A DNA stretch of 7,781 bases from Pseudomonadales bacterium (GTDB lineage Bacteria; Pseudomonadota; Gammaproteobacteria; Pseudomonadales; Azotimanducaceae): NCBI GenBank assembly GCA_022448765.1, contig JAKUTI010000121.1:1-7781 (forward strand), written 5' to 3'. How positions within the stretch are numbered: the first letter of the stretch is position 1; each line of letters begins with the position of its first letter. Positions 1 through 5,401 of this stretch are shown here, in pieces. The translations under genes and the position numbers were made by a program. The notes below the pieces were generated by a model. That model worked only from the letters and a program-made list of their open reading frames with translations. It searched no databases and was not told the origin of the DNA.

Positions 1-145
1 AGAAAAGCATATTGTTAGTCAACACCCTCGGGTTAAGGGCGAATTGGTACTTCACCCTGATTCTATCGCCTGAGCCTCTATATAGGTATTAGCCCTTGTC
101 ATATTGCATGGTGCTGGCTTGCTGGGGCTGTGATAATGGCGGTGC
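1..145. other. Upstream leader without a supported gene
   Basis: No complete gene can be supported here. One plus-strand frame is open from position 2 to a TGA at 71-73 and could be the last 23 codons of a gene lying to the left (ending ...ELVLHPDSIA). Another plus frame is also open to about 92, so openness alone decides nothing, and I recognise neither peptide. An imperfect stem-loop is visible: 36-43 pairs with 51-58 around a 7-nt loop with one mismatch. No T-run follows it, so it is not a convincing terminator. Confidence 0.4.
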
Positions 146-151
146 TATGAT
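143..151 (+). promoter_or_regulatory. Extended -10 promoter candidate for the VOC gene
   Basis: The sequence TGCTATGAT is an extended -10 element: TG, one base, then TATGAT at 146-151, which matches the sigma-70 consensus at five of six positions. No good -35 hexamer lies 16-18 bp upstream, which extended -10 promoters tolerate. Transcription would begin near 158 and give a leader of about 22 nt before the ATG at 181. Assigned by eye only. Confidence 0.4.
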
Positions 152-180
152 CCATCGGTCATTTGCTTTATGGGGAAGTC

Positions 181-567
181 ATGGCATTAACAGGGTTTGA
201 TCACCTCGTGGTGCGTGTTAACGACATTGATGAGGGCATTGCGACGTATCGAGATCGACTCGGGCTGACGCTCGATCGAACAGATGAAAGTGAAGCGCTC
301 GGTATAAAACAAGCATTCTTTAACATGCCCAACGGTGGGTTTATCGAGATTGTTGCGCCCACAAGCGCCGATTCGGCGGTCGGCAAAGCGCTGGAAGGTC
401 GAGGGGAAGGCATGCACACCATCGCGTTCGAGGTGGACGATTTGGCGGCCACATGCGAAGCCATGAAAGAAGGCGGAGCGCAGCTGATCGGCGAGGGTGG
501 TCCGCAAGTGTTTGTGCATCCAAAATCGACACACGGGATTCTGCTGCAGCTTTCGGTCCGCCAATAG
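181..567 (+). CDS. VOC-superfamily (glyoxalase-fold) protein, methylmalonyl-CoA epimerase-like
   Basis: This is a 128-residue single-domain protein of the vicinal oxygen chelate superfamily, whose members use a divalent metal in isomerases, lyases and dioxygenases. Two beta-alpha-beta-beta-beta modules are visible: FDHLVVRVND (6-15) with FIEIV (54-58), then MHTIAFEVDDL (78-88) with GILLQL (119-124). Expected metal-ligand positions are H8, E56, H79 and Q123. The second-module start and the HPKSTHG (113-119) strand resemble methylmalonyl-CoA epimerases, but those usually end in a Glu ligand where Q123 sits here, so the substrate is uncertain. The start at ATG 181 is preferred over TTG 163: GGGGAAG lies just upstream (172-178), the protein then begins at the first beta strand, and the likely transcription start is near 158. 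It stands alone, convergent with the next gene. Fold assignment is firm; enzyme function is inference. Confidence 0.85.
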   Translation: MALTGFDHLVVRVNDIDEGIATYRDRLGLTLDRTDESEALGIKQAFFNMPNGGFIEIVAPTSADSAVGKALEGRGEGMHTIAFEVDDLAATCEAMKEGGAQLIGEGGPQVFVHPKSTHGILLQLSVRQ

Positions 568-614
568 ATCGATCAGGGTACGACTAGTTATTCGTGTGAC
601 GGAACTCGCTTGGC

Positions 615-1067
615 TTAGCGTTCTTCCAGCAGCGTTATGTTAGGCGTGTCCGTTGATACGACTTCGACGACATGCTCAAGGCACAGAAGACCGTAATGTT
701 GAAGTGCGTCTTTCGTTCGCAACCCCGTGCTTGTGGAGTCGACGTACTCAAGAAACTTTGATTCGCGGTAGAGCCTGGCCAGGGTCCCTTCGTAGGTTTC
801 CAACGTGTCATTGCGAGCGAAAGACTCGTCACGTATCGCGTAGGCGATGTAATTGGCGAATTCGATTCGATACGTCTCAAGTAATTCCCCTGCGCCGACG
901 GGTTCGTCCGGACTAATCCCCAACGCTTCTATCTCCTCCCTAAAATCCGAGGCAGGCGCTTGTTCGATAATTAACTCAAGGACGTTGTCCTTTGGCTCCC
1001 CTATCTCAGTAAGGTAGACATAGTTGAGCCGATTTAGATCGAGCCAATCGACAGGATTTAGCTTCAT
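615..1067 (-). CDS. Hypothetical 150-residue soluble protein, last gene of the minus-strand cluster
   Basis: I do not recognise this family. The product is acidic, has no signal peptide or membrane segment, and looks mostly helical. Distinct stretches are WLDLNRLNYVYLTEIGEP (8-25), ETYRIEFANYIAYAIRDESF (64-83) and the C-terminal LQHYGLLCLEHVVEVVSTDTP, followed by NITLLEER. The aromatic-rich YRIEFANYIAYAIRDESFA block and the ordered C-terminal part look like a real, selected protein and not a chance reading frame. It follows the membrane-protein gene by 16 nt on the same strand, so the two are probably cotranscribed. No strong ribosome binding site precedes the ATG at 1067, which suggests coupling to the upstream gene. 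It ends 47 nt from the convergent VOC gene. A function cannot be assigned from sequence alone. Confidence 0.7.
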   Translation of the reverse strand: MKLNPVDWLDLNRLNYVYLTEIGEPKDNVLELIIEQAPASDFREEIEALGISPDEPVGAGELLETYRIEFANYIAYAIRDESFARNDTLETYEGTLARLYRESKFLEYVDSTSTGLRTKDALQHYGLLCLEHVVEVVSTDTPNITLLEER

Positions 1068-1083
1068 CTTAGTGCCGAATTCG

Positions 1084-1491
1084 TCAGCTCTCGGACCGTT
1101 CTTGAGCCTGACGTAAATACCAGTCTCTCCCGGCGGGCAACCACAAAAGTATCAAGACGATTAATCCCAGTACTTTTGAAACGAGGTCCGCGGCGCTGGT
1201 AGTCGCTATACCCTCAAGCACATTCCCTGTGTTGAGAAGTCCCCAAAGATACGCAACCCAAATACCTGTAATGGTTGCCTTAACCCAACCCCAAGCGTGG
1301 AACGTTGCGTAGGCTAAACAACCCCAGAGCCCAATAAAAAAAACTTCACCACCATGGTTGTCGACCAGGTTAGGTTGTGCAAACCATGAAACGGTGAGGG
1401 CGACCGTGTTAAACGCGAGCAGTCCAGAGGCCATGCAGATGGCCGTGGGACGGCTGCGGATTGCAGTGGATATTGAGTCGACTAAATCCAT
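1084..1491 (-). CDS. Hypothetical membrane protein with four predicted helices
   Basis: This is a 135-residue protein with four hydrophobic segments by eye: about 17-37 (AICMASGLLAFNTVALTVSW), 49-69 (contains FFIGLWGCLAYATFHAWGW), 72-92 (TITGIWVAYLWGLL) and 103-121 (LVSKVLGLIVLILLWLPAG). The C-terminal tail, RDWYLRQAQERSES, is charged and polar. It is rich in Trp and Gly within the helices and has no cysteine or histidine pair suggesting a metal site. The layout resembles many small uncharacterised inner-membrane proteins, and I cannot place it in a named family. Its ATG overlaps the end of the GFA-family gene by 10 nt and its stop lies 16 nt before the next gene, so all three are probably one transcription unit. 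No clear Shine-Dalgarno precedes the ATG; an ATG at codon 20 is possible but would cut into the first helix. Confidence 0.72.
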   Translation of the reverse strand: MDLVDSISTAIRSRPTAICMASGLLAFNTVALTVSWFAQPNLVDNHGGEVFFIGLWGCLAYATFHAWGWVKATITGIWVAYLWGLLNTGNVLEGIATTSAADLVSKVLGLIVLILLWLPAGRDWYLRQAQERSES

Positions 1492-1835
1492 GGAAGTTGC
1501 GTATCGGTGTAAATGTTGTTTTGTGGAGGATATCGCCCCGGGTCGTCGAGGCTACAGATGGTGACATCGATCACATCCGGGTGTTCGGCAAGTACGCAGG
1601 CGATTGGTGTACCGCAACTAACGCAAAAATAACGAGTTCCGTGTGAGGAGGATTGGAGAACTTCGGGTTCGCCTTCGATGTAATCGAAGTTTTTTGTGGG
1701 CACCACCAGCCAAGAAACGTACGCAGCAGCCGACGTGCGCCGACACATCGTGCAGTGGCAGTTGGCTGACGGATAGTCGTCTTCCCTGATGCGGTAACGA
1801 ACTGAGCCACAAAAGCACCCGCCTTCTAATTTCAT
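1482..1835 (-). CDS. GFA-family (glutathione-dependent formaldehyde-activating-like) zinc protein
   Basis: This 117-residue protein belongs to the GFA / CENP-V family (Pfam GFA type). All signature cysteines are present: C7 and C9 in GGCFCGSVRY, C26, C28 and C31 in NCHCTMCRR, and C71 and C74 in YFCVSCGTPI. By analogy with the Paracoccus Gfa structure, C7/C9/C71/C74 hold a structural zinc and C26/C28/C31 the second zinc. Most family members have no proven role in formaldehyde metabolism, so the name should be read as a fold label. The start is the ATG directly before the usual KLEGGCFCG opening. The protein stops right after TQLPWI, where many relatives continue with a short tail of about 8-15 residues, so the C terminus is short. 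It is the first gene of the minus-strand cluster and is divergent from nuoA. Confidence 0.9.
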   Translation of the reverse strand: MKLEGGCFCGSVRYRIREDDYPSANCHCTMCRRTSAAAYVSWLVVPTKNFDYIEGEPEVLQSSSHGTRYFCVSCGTPIACVLAEHPDVIDVTICSLDDPGRYPPQNNIYTDTQLPWI

Positions 1836-1898
1836 GGTGTTGAACCCAATGAAGTTGACCGAGATAGCCTACCCGCGACACCAATTTTTTTCAGGTCT

Positions 1899-1950
1899 AC
1901 GGCAAGTCGACCTGCTGGCGACGCCGATATAGCGTTCCAGACCTTGCCGT
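1899..1950. repeat. Inverted repeat / long hairpin upstream of nuoA
   Basis: ACGGCAAG (1899-1906) is the exact reverse complement of CTTGCCGT (1943-1950). Inside it, CTGG (1915-1918) can pair with CCAG (1937-1940), and ACGC (1921-1924) with GCGT (1932-1935), around a 7-nt loop, which makes an elongated, interrupted hairpin. A competing pairing also exists: AGGTCT (1893-1898) with AGACCT (1939-1944), which shares bases with the right arm and so excludes the 8-bp stem. It could be a protein-binding operator or an RNA structure; the sequence does not decide. Confidence 0.5.
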
Positions 1951-1972
1951 CATCGGGTGCTAACGGTATGGT
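1944..1972 (+). promoter_or_regulatory. Candidate sigma-70 promoter for the nuo operon
   Basis: TTGCCG (1944-1949) and TATGGT (1967-1972) are each four-of-six matches to the sigma-70 hexamers, with an exact 17-bp spacer. The start of transcription would fall near 1979, giving a leader of about 43 nt that includes the T7 run at 1994-2000. The -35 lies inside the right arm of the inverted repeat, so a protein bound there could block or recruit polymerase. Assigned by eye only. Confidence 0.35.
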
Positions 1973-2022
1973 GACTGCCGCTTGAGACCGCTCTTTTTTT
2001 GCTCCTGGGGGATGCGGAGTCC

Positions 2023-2451
2023 ATGGGTGTTGACGAGACGATGGGCGATATTTGGCCTTTCGTTATTTACACGCTAGTTGTAGGTGTTGTTCTAGGCGCA
2101 ACGCTTTTACTTTCCTGGTTTTTTGGGGCAAAGGCTCGGCACGGTGGGGCCCAAGACATTCCTTATGAATCTGGCATCGTGCCCGTGGGCGAAGCCGAAG
2201 ACATGCGTTTATCGATCGAGTTCTACTTGGTCGCCATTTTCTTTGTCATCTTTGATCTAGAGACGATTTTTATTGTTGCTTGGGCCGTTGCATTTGAGGA
2301 GGTCGGTTGGGTGGGATATGCCGGTGTCGCGGTATTCATCGGCATTCTGTTGGTCGCACTGGTCTATGAGCTGAAATCTGGTGCGCTTGAGTGGGGACGC
2401 AAATCGCGCCACTCCGAACCCTCGAAATATGCCGTTTTGGAGAATCGTTAG
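2023..2451 (+). CDS. nuoA: NADH-quinone oxidoreductase subunit A
   Basis: NuoA is a small membrane-arm subunit of complex I whose first loop lines the quinone entry region. The 142-residue product has three membrane helices (about 11-34, 67-89 and 97-117). The hallmark loop PYESGIVPVG (47-56) is followed by FYLVAIFFVIFDLE, with the conserved acidic pair D78 and E80 in helix 2. Ser replaces the loop Cys found in many lineages, as in E. coli. E66, just before FYLVAI, is acidic where the E. coli protein as I recall it has Lys. ATG 2023 is chosen over TTG 1999 and ATG 2041: GGAG at 2016-2019 and a GGGGGA at 2007-2012 precede it, and the length fits the family. Its TAG shares one base with the GTG of nuoB. 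Confidence 0.93.
   Translation: MGVDETMGDIWPFVIYTLVVGVVLGATLLLSWFFGAKARHGGAQDIPYESGIVPVGEAEDMRLSIEFYLVAIFFVIFDLETIFIVAWAVAFEEVGWVGYAGVAVFIGILLVALVYELKSGALEWGRKSRHSEPSKYAVLENR
2439..2442 (+). promoter_or_regulatory. Shine-Dalgarno for nuoB that fixes a GTG start
   Basis: GGAG lies 8 nt before the GTG at 2451, inside the end of nuoA. The alternative in-frame ATG at 2490 has no comparable site. This supports GTG 2451 as the nuoB start. Confidence 0.7.
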
Positions 2452-3137
2452 TGGAGTGGCGATTGATTAAGACCGAGCCGGGTGCGTCCATGCAGCCGGT
2501 CGAAGATGCGTACACCGAAGATGCGGCCAAGGGATTCTTGACCGCGAAACTTGAAGACCTTGTGGCTTGGGGCAGGTCAAATTCGATCTGGCCGTTCAAT
2601 TTTGGTCTGTCGTGCTGCTATGTCGAAATGGCCACGAGTTTTACGTCACGACACGACATTTCGCGGTTTGGAGCGGAGGTGATACGGGCGACGCCTCGCC
2701 AAGCTGATCTAATTGTTGTTTCAGGGACCGTGTTCCGGAAGATGGCACCGGTTCTCCAACACTTGTATGAGCAATTGTTGGAACCACGCTGGGTGATTTC
2801 AATGGGTTCGTGCGCCAACTCCGGCGGTATGTTTGATGTCTACAGCGTTGTTCAAGGGTCCGATAAATTTCTACCGGTCGACGTCTATGTCCCCGGGTGT
2901 CCGCCGCGTCCGGAAGCATTTATGCAGGGCTTGACGCTGTTGCAAGAGTCCGTCAAGAACACCGAGCGGCCGTTGTCGTGGATGATCGGAAACGACGGCA
3001 GCGTGTCGAAGTACGATCCCAGTCAACGAGACAAACACACCCCCGAGCGGATGAAAGCCACTGATCTTGCGGAGCCGACGACCGTCGGAGACGCGCCACT
3101 GACGACGGATTTGCTGGGGAAGAAGCGCGGTAGTTAA
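2451..3137 (+). CDS. nuoB: NADH-quinone oxidoreductase subunit B (cluster N2 subunit)
   Basis: NuoB carries [4Fe-4S] cluster N2, the last electron carrier before quinone, at the junction of the peripheral and membrane arms. The 228-residue product has the family core WGRSNSIWPFNFGLSCCYVEM (40-60), RFGAEVIRATPRQADLIVVSGT (72-93) and PGCPPRPEAF (148-157). The four N2 ligands are C55, C56, C121 (MGSCANSGG) and C150. GTG 2451 is chosen as start because of the GGAG 8 nt upstream and because the extra N-terminal residues (EWRLIKTEP) align with the start of E. coli NuoB (DYTLTRIDP). ATG 2490 would drop these. The C-terminal tail after LSWMIGND is variable, as usual. The TAA stop is followed in the same frame by one codon and then the GTG of nuoCD. 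Confidence 0.96.
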   Translation: MEWRLIKTEPGASMQPVEDAYTEDAAKGFLTAKLEDLVAWGRSNSIWPFNFGLSCCYVEMATSFTSRHDISRFGAEVIRATPRQADLIVVSGTVFRKMAPVLQHLYEQLLEPRWVISMGSCANSGGMFDVYSVVQGSDKFLPVDVYVPGCPPRPEAFMQGLTLLQESVKNTERPLSWMIGNDGSVSKYDPSQRDKHTPERMKATDLAEPTTVGDAPLTTDLLGKKRGS

Positions 3138-3140
3138 GCA

Positions 3141-4916
3141 GTGTCTGAAGTAGCCGAATCAACAACAGGACTTACTGGGTCAAACGTGGTCGACGGACTC
3201 ACGTCTAAAGTGGGTGAGCAGCGCTGTACCGTTCAGAAAACGGCGGACAACATCCCCACGATATGGGTGCCTCGCGAAGAGATCGAGTCGGTCCTCCGCT
3301 ACCTGAAGGATGAGGCGAGCGAAACGTACGAGTTGCTGTTTGATGTCTCGGCGATTGACGAGCGGGCAAGACAGCATCGGGGAGGTCAGCCGGATTCGGA
3401 CTTCACCGTGTTTTATCACCTGATTTCCGTCTCGGGGAATAGCGACATAAGGATTAAAGTCCCATTGTCTGAGGCCGATAGTTGCGTCAACAGTGTTTCG
3501 GCTATCTATCCAGTGGCCAATTGGTACGAACGCGAGGCGTTCGACATGTTTGGGATCGATTTTGCAGGCCACCCCAATCTGCGTCGAATTCTGACGCCGC
3601 CGCTTTGGGAAGGGCACCCGCTTCGAAAGGAACATCCAGCCCGGGCAACCGAAATGGACCCGTTCGAGATGACGCCGGAATTCCAGAAAGCGCAGCAAGA
3701 TGCGCTGAAGTTTGTTCCCGAGGAATGGGGGATGAACACCGACGCGAAGCACACGGACTTCATGTTCCTCAATTTGGGGCCGAATCACCCTAGCGTGCAC
3801 GGAGTTTTTCGTATTGCGTTGCAGCTCGACGGTGAGGTCATCGTGCAGGCCGTTCCGGATATCGGGTACCACCACCGGGCGCAGGAAAAAATGTCCGAAC
3901 GCCAGTCCTGGCACACCTACATTCCTTATACCGACCGCGTTGATTACCTGGGTGGCGTCATCAACAATTTTCCTTACGTCATGAATGTCGAAAACATGGC
4001 GGACATGAAGGTGCCGGAGCGTGCCCAAGTCATTCGCGTGATGTTGGTGGAGTTGTTCCGAATAGCCAGCCATTTGCTCTTCTACGGGACGTTCGCACAG
4101 GACGTCGGGCAGATGTCGCCGGTCTTTTATATGTTTGCTGACCGAGAGCGTCTGCTCTCGATCATTGAAGCGATTACGGGTGGTCGCATGCATCCAAGCT
4201 GGTTCCGTATCGGTGGTGTTTGCCAGGATCTTCCCGACGGTTGGGACGCCATGGTGCTGGATTTTTGTGACTACCTGCCAAAGCGGCTCGATCGATATGA
4301 AAAAATGGTGATGCAGAACGGTATTTTGCAACGCCGGACTAAAGATATCGGCGCATACAACACCGCAGAAGGGCTGGAGTGGGGCATTACCGGTCCTTCA
4401 TTACGTGCCACGGGTAGCGACTGGGATTTGCGGAAGAAGCGCCCATACAGCATGTACGATCAGTTCGATTTTGAGGTTCCCATGGCTACCAACGGCGACA
4501 CCTATGATCGTTGCCGTGTCCGCGTGGACGAGATTCGGGAAAGTTTAAAAATTATTCGACAGTGCGCCGAGAACATGCCATCGGGGCCGTACAAAGCGGA
4601 CCACCGGCTGGCGACGCCTCCTGCCAAGGAGCGCACCATGCAGGACATTGAAACGCTGATTCATCACTTTCTAAACGTCAGTTGGGGTCCCGTGATTCCG
4701 CCAGGTGAATCCTCGACCATTGTAGAGGCGAGGACCGGTTGGAATTCGTATTACTCGATATCGGATGGAGGCACGATGTCGTATCGCACACGAATTCGCA
4801 CGCCGTCGTTCCCCGCGTTGCAGCAGATCCCCGTCATTAGCAATGGGTTCATGGTCTCGGACCTTATCGCCATCGTCGCCAGCATCGATTTCGTTATGGC
4901 GGACGTCGACCGATGA
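3141..4916 (+). CDS. nuoCD: NADH-quinone oxidoreductase fused subunits C and D
   Basis: This 591-residue protein is the natural C-D fusion typical of E. coli-type complex I (about 600 residues there). The NuoC part spans roughly residues 35-190 and contains NWYEREAFDMFGIDF followed by GHPNLRRI, starting near 128. The NuoD part runs from about 205 to the end and contains FLNLGPNHPSVHGVFRI with H216 and H220 at the quinone pocket, IGYHHRAQEKM, and the terminal SIDFVMADVDR shared with E. coli. Together with NuoB it forms the quinone-binding connecting arm. The GTG at 3141 is the only sensible start, as it follows the nuoB stop by 3 nt and gives the family N-terminal length. No Shine-Dalgarno is visible at proper distance, so translation probably depends on coupling to nuoB. 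Its TGA overlaps the nuoE start as ATGA. Confidence 0.97.
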   Translation: MSEVAESTTGLTGSNVVDGLTSKVGEQRCTVQKTADNIPTIWVPREEIESVLRYLKDEASETYELLFDVSAIDERARQHRGGQPDSDFTVFYHLISVSGNSDIRIKVPLSEADSCVNSVSAIYPVANWYEREAFDMFGIDFAGHPNLRRILTPPLWEGHPLRKEHPARATEMDPFEMTPEFQKAQQDALKFVPEEWGMNTDAKHTDFMFLNLGPNHPSVHGVFRIALQLDGEVIVQAVPDIGYHHRAQEKMSERQSWHTYIPYTDRVDYLGGVINNFPYVMNVENMADMKVPERAQVIRVMLVELFRIASHLLFYGTFAQDVGQMSPVFYMFADRERLLSIIEAITGGRMHPSWFRIGGVCQDLPDGWDAMVLDFCDYLPKRLDRYEKMVMQNGILQRRTKDIGAYNTAEGLEWGITGPSLRATGSDWDLRKKRPYSMYDQFDFEVPMATNGDTYDRCRVRVDEIRESLKIIRQCAENMPSGPYKADHRLATPPAKERTMQDIETLIHHFLNVSWGPVIPPGESSTIVEARTGWNSYYSISDGGTMSYRTRIRTPSFPALQQIPVISNGFMVSDLIAIVASIDFVMADVDR

Positions 4917-5401
4917 GTCAAGCGGAGTTGGTACAGGGGTTGTCCGACGAAGAAATCGCCGAAATCGAAGCAGAGATCGCGCATCTCCCAGATCGCGAGT
5001 CGGCGGCGATCGATGCGTTAATGATTGTGCAGAAACATCGCGGTTGGGTATCTGACACCAGCCTTCACGCCATCGCTCAACTTCTGGATATGTCTAGCGA
5101 TGCGTTAGACAGCATCGCCACATTCTACAATTTAATCTTCCGCCAACCCGTTGGTCGCCACGTCGTGATGGTCTGTGACAGCGTGTCTTGTTATGTGATG
5201 GGTGCGGATGGGCTCGGGAAGGCGATTCAGGAGCATCTTGGTATCGCGTTTGGAGGAACGACCGACGATGACCGCTTTACGCTCTTGCCGATCGTCTGTC
5301 TGGGAGCTTGTGATAAGGCACCGACGATGATGATTGATGAAGAGCTCATCGAAAACGTAGCGGCTGAGCGTCTTGGCGAGATTTTCGGAAGGTTTGATTA
5401 A
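4913..5401 (+). CDS. nuoE: NADH-quinone oxidoreductase subunit E (24-kDa type)
   Basis: NuoE holds [2Fe-2S] cluster N1a in the NADH-oxidising module, next to the FMN in NuoF. The 162-residue protein has an N-terminal helical part (about 10-80, with QKHRGWVSDTSLHAIAQLLDM) and a C-terminal thioredoxin-like domain. The four ligands are C88 and C93 in CDSVSC and C129 and C133 in CLGAC, the standard C-x4-C and C-x3-C pattern. ATG 4913 overlaps the nuoCD stop by 4 nt (ATGA), which implies coupled translation; a weak GGCGGA lies at 4898-4903. The family length matches. The TAA shares one base with the nuoF ATG. Confidence 0.96.
   Translation: MSQAELVQGLSDEEIAEIEAEIAHLPDRESAAIDALMIVQKHRGWVSDTSLHAIAQLLDMSSDALDSIATFYNLIFRQPVGRHVVMVCDSVSCYVMGADGLGKAIQEHLGIAFGGTTDDDRFTLLPIVCLGACDKAPTMMIDEELIENVAAERLGEIFGRFD
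5387..5392 (+). promoter_or_regulatory. Shine-Dalgarno for nuoF
   Basis: GGAAGG lies 8 nt before the ATG at 5401, inside the nuoE coding end. It is among the best-matched ribosome binding sites in the window and supports ATG 5401 over the next in-frame ATG at 5410. Confidence 0.65.

Larger units (their letters stand above)
1836..2022. promoter_or_regulatory. Divergent control region between the GFA cluster and nuoA
   Basis: This non-coding gap must hold the promoter of the minus-strand cluster and that of the nuo operon. It contains a perfect 8-bp inverted repeat (1899-1906 with 1943-1950), two runs of seven T on the plus strand (1885-1891 and 1994-2000), and a plausible plus-strand sigma-70 promoter at 1944-1972. 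A weaker -35-like TTGACC lies at 1855-1860 without a good -10 at the right distance. I could not find a convincing promoter for the minus strand. Confidence 0.6.

Noticed and set aside
36..58. Stem-loop (8 pairs with one mismatch, 7-nt loop) as a terminator
   Set aside because: No T-run follows it and no upstream gene end is established.
2..73. Possible C-terminal end of a gene entering from the left (ends ELVLHPDSIA, TGA)
   Set aside because: Only 23 codons are visible, another frame is also open across the same stretch, and the peptide is not recognisable. It needs sequence to the left of the window.
187..564. Minus-strand open frame covering the VOC gene
   Set aside because: The plus-strand frame carries a clear VOC fold with its ligand positions and a promoter candidate; the reverse frame has no recognisable domain.
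568..614. Bidirectional terminator between the convergent VOC and hypothetical genes
   Set aside because: Only weak pairings are present (580-583 with 592-595; 560-564 with 610-614 around a 45-nt loop), and neither is followed by a T-run.
1855..1886. TTGACC (1855-1860) as the -35 of a nuo promoter
   Set aside because: A good -35 match, but no acceptable -10 hexamer lies 16-19 bp downstream; the pair at 1944-1972 fits better.
1984..2000. GAG-ACCG-CTC hairpin followed by seven T as an intrinsic terminator before nuoA
   Set aside because: A 3-bp stem is too weak to terminate, and its place in the nuoA leader would block the operon. The T-run itself is noted in the control-region entry.
3180..4331. 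Long minus-strand open frame (383 codons) antisense to nuoCD
   Set aside because: It lies wholly inside the highly conserved nuoCD frame, its composition (many His, Arg, Val) is typical of a reverse-frame shadow, and no domain is recognisable.
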